DNA of 33,780 bases. Origin: Sulfurimonas sp. (GTDB lineage Bacteria > Campylobacterota > Campylobacteria > Campylobacterales > Sulfurimonadaceae). Positions 25,017 to 31,051 of this stretch are shown one piece after another. Both the position numbers and the translations under genes were made by a program. The stretch covers positions 1 to 33,780 of the forward strand of contig JAKISX010000012.1 of the NCBI GenBank assembly GCA_021648405.1. The letters run 5' to 3'. Every line of letters begins with the position of its first letter. The stretch's first letter is position 1. The notes below the pieces were generated by a model, which saw only the letters and a list, made by a program, of their open reading frames with translations, made no database searches and was not told where the DNA came from.

Positions 25017-25038
25017 ACTGTAACAAAACTGTAACAAA
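25017..25038 (+). repeat. Perfect 11-bp tandem repeat between tRNA-Ser and the IS
   Basis: ACTGTAACAAA occurs twice head to tail (25017-25027 and 25028-25038), ending 2 nt before the left inverted repeat of the insertion sequence. Short direct repeats beside a tRNA attachment site can be integrase arm-binding sites, but this is only a possibility. Confidence 0.5.
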
Positions 25039-25040
25039 TT

Positions 25041-26050
25041 TTGACTTAATTGCAAAAACGGGTGCTTGAAACATTCACTTAAGTTCGCTATAGTAGGAGT
25101 AAACAAGGGATTTTTTACAAATGACTGTAAAACTTCTTTTAGTTCAAAAAGACGACCAGAAGCACTTCATAAAATAATTTTTGAAGACTACTTTTTACAC
25201 CGTCAAACTCTCAAGCAACTTGTACATAAGTATGATAGATCTATCCGATGGATAATGAAGCAAAGAGATGAGTATATTGTTGATTATAAAGAGCATAATC
25301 CAAGACCCGTAAACCTAATTTGTGATGCAACTTTTTATGGAAAACAAAAGGACAAATTAGAAACCTTAGTTTTTAAAGATAATGAGACTAAAGAAATACT
25401 CATTTGGAAGCATATTGAAAGTGAATTTGTAAAAGATTATAAATCTTTAAAAGAGGAGCTACAGGCTCTTGGCTACATGATCCAAAGTGCTACACTAGAT
25501 GGTAGAAGAGGCTTATATAAGGCTTATAATGATATTCCAATACAAATGTGTACCGCAAGGGCATCAACATCACTTCCATCAAAAAAAGATTGTACAGAGG
25601 TATATCACGATGAGATCAAAACTTGAGGCAGGGAAAGATCTGAAGAAAATTGTTTCAAGATTAACACAAACAACTGAAAAAACTTTACTCTAAAACTTGA
25701 TGAATGGTACGAAAATTATAAGGATTTTTTAGAAGAGAAAAGTGTATCTTCAACTACTCTAAAACTTAATTATACTCATCCAAGAATAAGAGCTGCATAT
25801 AGAAGTTTAAGAACTAATGTACCTTACCTTTTTACCTATAAAAACTACAAGCATTTATCAATTTCCAATACAACAAATGCACTCGTACCGCAAGGGCATA
25901 AAAAAAAGTGGAGTCTTCACACACATGAAAAATATGATTAGTTTACATCGAGGATTAAGTAAAAGTTTGAAGCTGAATTTAGTAGATTATTATTTAGTGA
26001 ATTATAAGAAAAACTAGAAAAGTAAGCACCCGTTTTTGCAATTAAGTCAA
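25041..26050 (+). mobile_element. Decayed insertion sequence, IS256-like (zinc-binding variant), 27-bp inverted repeats
   Basis: Perfect 27-bp terminal inverted repeats lie at 25041-25067 and 26024-26050 (left end starts TTGACTTAATTGC and finishes ACGGGTGCTT). Between them is one broken transposase gene. No target-site duplication is visible outside the repeats, which suggests either that the element is old or that its flanks have been rearranged. The perfect ends contrast with the broken gene, so it could still be moved in trans. It lies 77 bp downstream of tRNA-Ser. Confidence 0.85.
25066..26017 (+). pseudogene. IS256-type transposase pseudogene (zinc-ribbon variant)
   Basis: Three consecutive frames together spell one transposase. 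Frame 1 begins at 25066 with a damaged zinc-ribbon (NDCKTSFSSKRR) and holds the first catalytic Asp in LICDATFYG and the second in ATLDGRRGLYKAY. It breaks after MC at 25551. Frame 2 resumes with FHQKKIVQRYITMR and ends at 25693 after a lost T near 25685. Frame 3 continues with LKLDEWYENYKDFLEEK to NTTNAL at 25884 and breaks again. The tail SGVFTHMKNMISLHRGLSKSLKL ends at 26017. Both larger breaks are net ~19-nt insertions that contain the same 15-mer (25550-25564 and 25885-25899). The second insertion removes the place where the catalytic Glu is expected. The gene cannot make an active enzyme. Confidence 0.8.
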
Positions 26051-26107
26051 GAATCCAAACTTTATGAAGTGGCTTACTTGAATAAAATTGTAGCTTCCCT
26101 ATAAAAA

Positions 26108-26129
26108 TATCTACTCATTTGAGTGGATA
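26108..26129. repeat. Inverted repeat upstream of second toxin-antitoxin pair
   Basis: TATC-T-ACTC (26108-26116) and GAGT-G-GATA (26121-26129) are inverted around ATTT, with one T/G position that could wobble-pair in RNA. It lies about 28 bp upstream of a TATAAT (26157-26162). It could be an operator for the pair or a hairpin ending transcription that comes from the insertion sequence. Confidence 0.4.
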
Positions 26130-26190
26130 CTAAATCATTCTAATTATTTTTTTAGCTATAATACATCATTACAAAAATAAGGAGTATATA

Positions 26191-26409
26191 ATGACAGCAC
26201 CTATAAAATATGATGAAATACCAATGCAAGAAAAATTCATTATCATGGAAGAGTTATGGGAAAACATGACTCATAATGCAGAAGATAATGGATTTACTCC
26301 TAAGTGGCACCTTTATATACTAGCAAATCGAGAAGATAATATTAAAAACTCTATATCAAGCTTTACTGATTTAGAAAGTGCTAAAAACAGATTACAAAAG
26401 TTAACTTAG
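26191..26409 (+). CDS. Addiction-module antitoxin (Unstab_antitox-like)
   Basis: A 72-residue acidic protein. KYDEIPMQEKFIIMEELWENM near the N-terminus and a following FTPKWHLYILANRED match the short 'addiction module component' antitoxins, which start with a helix and have a WH-type turn before the toxin-binding tail. TATAAT at 26157-26162 and AAGGAG before the ATG indicate its own promoter. Its TAG stop overlaps the GTG start of the toxin by one base. It is an intact gene within an otherwise decayed segment, as expected if loss of the antitoxin is selected against. Confidence 0.75.
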   Translation: MTAPIKYDEIPMQEKFIIMEELWENMTHNAEDNGFTPKWHLYILANREDNIKNSISSFTDLESAKNRLQKLT

Positions 26410-26696
26410 TGAAGATAGAGATTCTTGATGAAGCTGAAAAAGATATAGCAATAGGAATATCATTTTACGAAGCTCAAAAAGATGGTCTTGGTAAATATTT
26501 TTTAGATTCAATCTTATCTGATATAGAATCTTTACATATTTATGCAGGCATACATGTAGTAATTTCAGAGTATTATAGGCTTCTTTCAAAACGCTTTCCA
26601 TTTTCAATATATTATAAAATAAAAGATGATGTCATTTATATTTATGCAGTATTAGATTGTAGAAGAGATCCTAACGCAACAGCAAAAAGATTATAA
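26409..26696 (+). CDS. ParE/RelE-type toxin
   Basis: A 95-residue protein. EILDEAEKDIAIGISFYEAQ, a DSILSDIESL helix, and the C-terminal SKRFPFSIYYKIKDDVIYIYAVLDCRRDP are the standard ParE/RelE pattern (F-P-y-I-Y-Y followed by A-V-x-H/D-x-R-R-D-P). The start is GTG at 26409, overlapping the antitoxin stop (TAGTG), so the two are translated together. Members poison gyrase or cleave mRNA; which applies is not known. The pair is the only intact cargo between the two tRNA-Ser copies. Confidence 0.82.
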   Translation: MKIEILDEAEKDIAIGISFYEAQKDGLGKYFLDSILSDIESLHIYAGIHVVISEYYRLLSKRFPFSIYYKIKDDVIYIYAVLDCRRDPNATAKRL

Positions 26697-27027
26697 GAAA
26701 TTATTAAGAAACCCTGCCCCAGCCTTTTCCAATAACTTTCCAAGCACTTTCGACTTTACGAGGCGGAAATTGGTCGCGTTTTAGACTTAGTCACATACTG
26801 TAAAACCTCACTATCATCGGTCTTCTATGCACTTGAACCTTTCTAAAGTAGGTCTTAAAACCAGCGAGGTCACACCTCCCAGAGTTCGAATCTCTGAGGG
26901 TCCATCATTTTAATCCCCTGTTTTAAGCACTTTCAAACGATTTAAATCTTCACTTTAAGCTAAAGACAACTTAGATACAACCTCTGATATAACTTTATCA
27001 AAATCAGCAACTTAAATACATAATTAA
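26697..27027. other. Spacer with gene relics and tRNA-Ser fragment; no intact gene
   Basis: This 331-bp stretch holds no complete gene. A minus-strand open stretch at 26704-26790 reads RDQFPPRKVESAW then KVIGKGWGRVS and a stop; it is richer in G/C and in Trp than its surroundings and looks like the tail of a lost gene. The tRNA-Ser fragment follows at 26851-26910. A second minus-strand tail at 26955-27011 reads VADFDKVISEVVSKLSLA and a stop. I do not recognise either tail. Confidence 0.45.
26851..26910 (+). repeat. Decayed copy of the tRNA-Ser(TGA) 3' half (attR-like)
   Basis: From the anticodon arm onward this matches tRNA-Ser: GGTCTT then AAAACCAGCGAG with two single-G deletions, followed by 37 identical bases (26868-26904 versus 24924-24960). 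The match continues weakly into the 3' flank (TCATTTTAATCCCC versus CCATTTTTACCCC). The 5' half is absent, so it is not a functional tRNA. A partial tRNA 3' end at a distance from the intact gene is the usual mark of an integrated element's far end. Confidence 0.8.
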
Positions 27028-27729
27028 CTAATAATATTTATTATAGAGTCCTATGCAAATTGTTATAACTAATAGTAATATTGATATAGAAAAAACTATT
27101 ATTGTAATTACCTTTGTCTTATTACCTAATTTTGTTGATTTTTCACACTCTATTATATCTTTTTCTATTTCTTGGCTTAAATTAGAAACATTATTCAACT
27201 GTTTAGCCTGAATGAGTGTTTTTATAAGTTTAGGGCTGTATTTTAAAAAATATATATTGTACTGTCTATATAAAAAGTGAGCAATAGTTTTATGGCTTTT
27301 TTTATCTTTAAGATGCCATTGTTCAGTTGCGTGCCAAGAGAATACCTTTACATATTCAAGTTCTGAAATTAAATATTTTTGTTCATTATTAATTAGAATA
27401 AAATCATTAAATATTTCAAGTTTATGATATTTATTTAATATATATTTCCATATAAATAAATTTATTATGAATAAGATAAAAACAAATGTAAGTATTACCA
27501 ACACAGTAAATAATAAGGCAAATACACTACCTAAATCATCATTGTTTTCATATTCTATTAAGCCTTTGATAGCAATTATATTAACAATAGTCAAAATTAT
27601 CAGAAATATATAATTAAAAAAACTCAGCATCATTTTTTTATTAAGCCGCATAACACGACAATACTCTAAATAGTAGATATTGGCTCGTTTTGAATGTAAA
27701 ATGGCTTTAAGATTGTTAAGTTGTTCCAT
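27028..27729 (-). CDS. Chimeric membrane protein: Cas1 (subtype I-F) N-terminal fragment fused to a three-helix protein
   Basis: A 233-residue open frame. Residues 1-27 contain LKAILHSKRANIYYL and EYCRVM, which closely follow the N-terminus of subtype I-F Cas1 (for example ...LKTILHSKRANLYYLQHCRV in Pseudomonas aeruginosa, from memory). From residue 27 (an ATG codon) the sequence changes to an unrelated membrane protein: helices at about 36-57 and 69-93, a soluble segment (LEIFNDFILINNEQKYLISELEYVKVFSW) resembling a PH-like domain, and a third helix at about 207-228. No Cas1 catalytic residues remain, so it is not an integrase. Translation may start at residue 1 or at Met27. The function of the membrane part is unknown. 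It lies just beyond the tRNA-Ser fragment and directly upstream of pyrG on the other strand. Confidence 0.65.
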   Translation of the reverse strand: MEQLNNLKAILHSKRANIYYLEYCRVMRLNKKMMLSFFNYIFLIILTIVNIIAIKGLIEYENNDDLGSVFALLFTVLVILTFVFILFIINLFIWKYILNKYHKLEIFNDFILINNEQKYLISELEYVKVFSWHATEQWHLKDKKSHKTIAHFLYRQYNIYFLKYSPKLIKTLIQAKQLNNVSNLSQEIEKDIIECEKSTKLGNKTKVITIIVFSISILLLVITICIGLYNKYY

Positions 27730-27879
27730 ATTTTGATTATATTAGAGACTGATTCAAAGGCTCTTCCTCATAAAATTTAACTAATTTAATTATACCGTAA
27801 CCTAGTGACAAGTATATTGTTAAAAAAAAATTAATTTTTCAAATTAAACTTTTGGAGCTATTTTTAAGTGCCTTTAGTA

Positions 27880-27885
27880 TATAAT
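27880..27885 (+). promoter_or_regulatory. pyrG -10 box
   Basis: TATAAT at 27880-27885 is followed by a short leader containing GGAG, 8 nt before the pyrG ATG at 27915. No attenuator-like hairpin is evident in the leader. The rest of the 185-bp spacer is AT-rich and unremarkable. Confidence 0.4.
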
Positions 27886-27914
27886 AAATAATTAATTTTA
27901 TATGGAGTTTTTGC

Positions 27915-29534
27915 ATGACTAAATACATTTTTGTTACTGGTGGGGTTTTAAGTTCTCTTGGTAAGGGGATTACAGCTGCTAGTGTTGGTACTCTTTTAAA
28001 ACACTCAGGTAAAAAAATAGGTATGTTAAAAATTGATCCATATATTAATGTTGACCCTGGGACAATGTCTCCACTAGAGCATGGTGAGGTTTTTGTTACT
28101 AAAGATGGTGCTGAAACTGATTTAGATATTGGAAATTATGAGCGATTTCTTGATATTTCTTACTTAAAATCTTCTAACTTTACTACTGGTCAAGTTTATT
28201 CTTCTGTTATTGAGCGTGAACGTACTGGCGGTTATTTGGGGCAAACTATTCAGGTTGTTCCACATATTGTTGGCGAGATTGTTAATCGTATTAAATTAGC
28301 TGGCGAGGGTCATGATATCTTAGTAGTAGAACTTGGTGGAACTGTTGGCGATATTGAGGGTCTTCCGTTTATGGAAGCAATTCGTCAAATGAAACATGAT
28401 GACGAGGTAGCTGGTACATTTTTTATACATGTAACTTTAATTCCATACATCAAAGCTGCCGGTGAGCTTAAATCTAAACCAACTCAACACTCTGTTCAAG
28501 AGCTTCGTCGTATTGGGATTACTCCACAAATGATTATTGCAAGAAGTGAAAATGCACTTCCTAAAACTTTTAAGAAAAAACTTGCTATGAGTTGTGATGT
28601 AGCGCAAGATAGTGTTATAGAAGCACTTGATGCTGCAACTATTTATGATATTCCAGTTACATTTTTAAGACAAAATATTTTAAAACCAATAGCTAAAGAG
28701 CTGGAACTCGGTGAACTAAATCCAGACATGGAAAAATGGGATACTTTAGTTAAAAAAATAGTCCAACCAAAAGAAAAAACAGTTGTTGGTTTTGTAGGAA
28801 AATATCTTGAACTAAAAGAGGCTTATAAATCTTTAACGGAGTCGCTTATTCACTGTGGGGCACATCTTGATGCTAGAGTTGAGATAAATTGGGTTGATTC
28901 AGAAGAGATAGAGGAAAAAGGAGCAGAGGCTCTTTTAGCTGACTGTGACTCTGTTTTAGTTGCTGGTGGTTTTGGTAATCGTGGTATTGAGGGTAAAATT
29001 TTAGCAATAGAGTATGCTAGAGAAAATAAAGTTCCATATCTTGGAATTTGTCTAGGTATGCAACTTACACTTGTTGAATACGCTAGAAATGTACTTGGCT
29101 TAGAGGGTGCTAACTCTATAGAATTTGATGAAAACACACCCCATCCAATGATATACTTAATTGACAACTTTTTAGACCAATGTGGCAATACCCAGCTTAG
29201 AACTCATAAATCACCAATGGGTGGCACGCTAAGACTTGGGGAATATCCTTGTGATACAAAAAAAGGTTCAATTTTAAGAGAAGCGTATAATGGTGAAAAG
29301 ACTATTTTTGAAAGACATCGCCATCGTTATGAAGCAAATCCTGCATATAGAGAGCAACTTGAGAATGCGGGAATGATAGTTACTGGCGAGTCTAATGGTT
29401 TAATCGAAACTGTTGAAATAAAAGGACACCCTTGGTTTTTAGGTGTTCAGTTCCACCCAGAATTTACTTCAAGACTTCAAAGCCCAAATCCATCAATCTT
29501 AGCTTTTGTTAAAGCTAGTTTAAATGCTGAATAA
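27915..29534 (+). CDS. pyrG: CTP synthase PyrG
   Basis: A 539-residue enzyme that aminates UTP to CTP with ATP and glutamine. The synthetase domain starts [20 protein letters not shown] and includes [15 protein letters not shown] and [17 protein letters not shown]. The glutamine amidotransferase domain has the oxyanion and nucleophile segment [10 protein letters not shown] and the C-terminal catalytic His/Glu in [10 protein letters not shown]. Length and motifs are normal. It is flanked upstream by the chimeric membrane gene (opposite strand) and downstream by dbpA with its own promoter. Confidence 0.98.
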   Translation: MTKYIFVTGGVLSSLGKGITAASVGTLLKHSGKKIGMLKIDPYINVDPGTMSPLEHGEVFVTKDGAETDLDIGNYERFLDISYLKSSNFTTGQVYSSVIERERTGGYLGQTIQVVPHIVGEIVNRIKLAGEGHDILVVELGGTVGDIEGLPFMEAIRQMKHDDEVAGTFFIHVTLIPYIKAAGELKSKPTQHSVQELRRIGITPQMIIARSENALPKTFKKKLAMSCDVAQDSVIEALDAATIYDIPVTFLRQNILKPIAKELELGELNPDMEKWDTLVKKIVQPKEKTVVGFVGKYLELKEAYKSLTESLIHCGAHLDARVEINWVDSEEIEEKGAEALLADCDSVLVAGGFGNRGIEGKILAIEYARENKVPYLGICLGMQLTLVEYARNVLGLEGANSIEFDENTPHPMIYLIDNFLDQCGNTQLRTHKSPMGGTLRLGEYPCDTKKGSILREAYNGEKTIFERHRHRYEANPAYREQLENAGMIVTGESNGLIETVEIKGHPWFLGVQFHPEFTSRLQSPNPSILAFVKASLNAE

Positions 29535-29579
29535 TTTTTAGTTGCTAAACTGGTAAGACATTATTCAATCTCAAACTTA

Positions 29580-29593
29580 CCCATCTCTATGGG
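29580..29593 (+). terminator. Weak hairpin downstream of pyrG
   Basis: CCCAT (29580-29584) pairs with ATGGG (29589-29593) around CTCT, followed after five bases by a T-run. The stem is only 5 bp, so this is at best a weak terminator in the 131-bp pyrG-dbpA spacer. Confidence 0.3.
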
Positions 29594-29653
29594 ATGCTTT
29601 TTAAAAATGATTTCTTGTAGGTTTTTTGGTCTTCTTTTTGAGCTAAAATAAGC

Positions 29654-29659
29654 TATAAT
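29654..29659 (+). promoter_or_regulatory. -10 box directly upstream of dbpA ATG
   Basis: TATAAT lies at 29654-29659 and the dbpA ATG at 29666, 6 nt later. No Shine-Dalgarno sequence is present. The arrangement matches that at 1060, 1097 and 17297 and suggests a leaderless mRNA. Confidence 0.45.
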
Positions 29660-29665
29660 TTCATT

Positions 29666-31036
29666 ATGAAAACAACTAACTTTTCCTCTTTGAACTTAAC
29701 CCCAGATATGATTAAAAACCTAAATGAACTTGGCTATAAAGAGATGACGCCTATTCAAACAGAGGCACTCCCTCTCATCCTTAAAGGTGAAGATGTTATT
29801 GCTCAGGCAAAAACTGGAAGTGGTAAGACTGCTGCTTTTGGAATTGGTCTTTTGAGCAAGCTAGATGTTAAAAAATTTCGTGTACAATCACTCATACTTT
29901 GTCCAACGCGTGAACTTGCGGATCAAGTTGCAAAAGAACTTCGTCGCATTGCCCGTTTTGCTCATAATATAAAAATCCTTACACTTTGTGGTGGTGTAGC
30001 TTTTGGTCCACAATTTGGTTCATTAAAACATCAAGCACATATTATTGTAGGTACACCAGGGCGTGTTTTAAAACATCTAAAAAAAGAATCTTTAAAACTT
30101 GAAGATATGGATACATTAGTCTTAGATGAAGCTGATAGAATGTTAGACATGGGTTTCATTGAAGAGATACAAGAGGTTCTTTCTTTTGCTCCAACTTCAC
30201 GACAAACTCTTTTATTTTCTGCTACATATCCAGATGAAATAATGAGTTTAAGTAAATCTATTCAAAAAGATGCAAAAATAGTAAAAACTAAATCGCTAGA
30301 AGTTCAAAATAAAATCACTGAACGATTTTATGAGGTACAAACTCACTCAAAAGTACAAACTCTTATAAATATTTTGAGTAATTTTAAGCCCAATAATGTA
30401 ATAGTATTTTGTAACACAAAAATAGAGTGTGATGAGTTAGCTACTGATTTAAGTTCTAAAAATATTGATGCCCTTGCACTTCATGGAGATATGGAACAAT
30501 ATGACCGTAATGATGTGTTAGTTCAGTTTGCTAACAACTCATGTTGCGTGTTAGTAGCAACTGATGTAGCTGCTCGTGGACTTGATATTAAAGAATTAAG
30601 TATGGTAGTTAACTACGATTTACCCCATTCACATGAAACATATACTCATCGCATAGGGCGAACAGGAAGAGCTGGAGCTGAGGGATTATCTTTTACTTTT
30701 TATGAAGATTATGCTAGTTCAAGTGCAGATGAGTATAAAAATGACACTAGAATATTTGACAATATTTCAAATTTAAAATCTACAACAAATTTTCGTATGC
30801 GTCCAGAGTTTGCGACACTTGTTATAGAGGGTGGGAAAAAAGACAAGCTTCGCGCAGGAGATATTTTAGGTGCTTTGACTGGCGATATTGGTCTTGATGG
30901 TAAAAAAATTGGGAAAATAGATATTTATGAAAGACAATCTTATGTAGCGATTGAAGGAAAACTTATAGATGATGTTCTATCTAAGCTACAAAAGTCAAAA
31001 ATTAAAAAGAGAAAATTCTCAAGCTGGATTCTTTGA
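29666..31036 (+). CDS. dbpA: DEAD-box RNA helicase DbpA
   Basis: A 456-residue ATP-dependent RNA helicase. Helicase motifs in order: Q-motif region MTPIQTEALP, motif I AKTGSGKT, Ia PTRELADQV, II LDEADRM, III SAT, IV VIVFCNTK, V ATDVAARGLDI and VI HRIGRTGRAG. The C-terminus (RMRPEFATLVIEGGKKDKLRAGDILGALTGDIGL then KKIGKIDIYERQSYVAI) is the DbpA RNA-binding domain that recognises hairpin 92 of 23S rRNA. Its probable role is a late step of 50S assembly. The histidine kinase gene begins 15 nt after its stop. Confidence 0.93.
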   Translation: MKTTNFSSLNLTPDMIKNLNELGYKEMTPIQTEALPLILKGEDVIAQAKTGSGKTAAFGIGLLSKLDVKKFRVQSLILCPTRELADQVAKELRRIARFAHNIKILTLCGGVAFGPQFGSLKHQAHIIVGTPGRVLKHLKKESLKLEDMDTLVLDEADRMLDMGFIEEIQEVLSFAPTSRQTLLFSATYPDEIMSLSKSIQKDAKIVKTKSLEVQNKITERFYEVQTHSKVQTLINILSNFKPNNVIVFCNTKIECDELATDLSSKNIDALALHGDMEQYDRNDVLVQFANNSCCVLVATDVAARGLDIKELSMVVNYDLPHSHETYTHRIGRTGRAGAEGLSFTFYEDYASSSADEYKNDTRIFDNISNLKSTTNFRMRPEFATLVIEGGKKDKLRAGDILGALTGDIGLDGKKIGKIDIYERQSYVAIEGKLIDDVLSKLQKSKIKKRKFSSWIL

Positions 31037-31051
31037 AAGCAGATATTTAAA

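Noticed and set aside
24666..25069. Two overlapping plus-strand reading frames across the tRNA cluster
   Set aside because: They read straight through tRNA-Leu, tRNA-Cys and tRNA-Ser; the sequence is fully explained by the cloverleafs.
25546..25906. Programmed frameshifting in the transposase
   Set aside because: Three breaks, two of them ~19-nt insertions that change conserved motifs, cannot be restored by ribosomal slippage; this is decay.
26851..26910. Second functional tRNA-Ser
   Set aside because: The acceptor and D-arm 5' half is missing and the anticodon arm has lost a G, so no cloverleaf can form.
28850..29188. 112-codon minus-strand frame in pyrG
   Set aside because: Shadow of the conserved pyrG glutaminase domain on the other strand.
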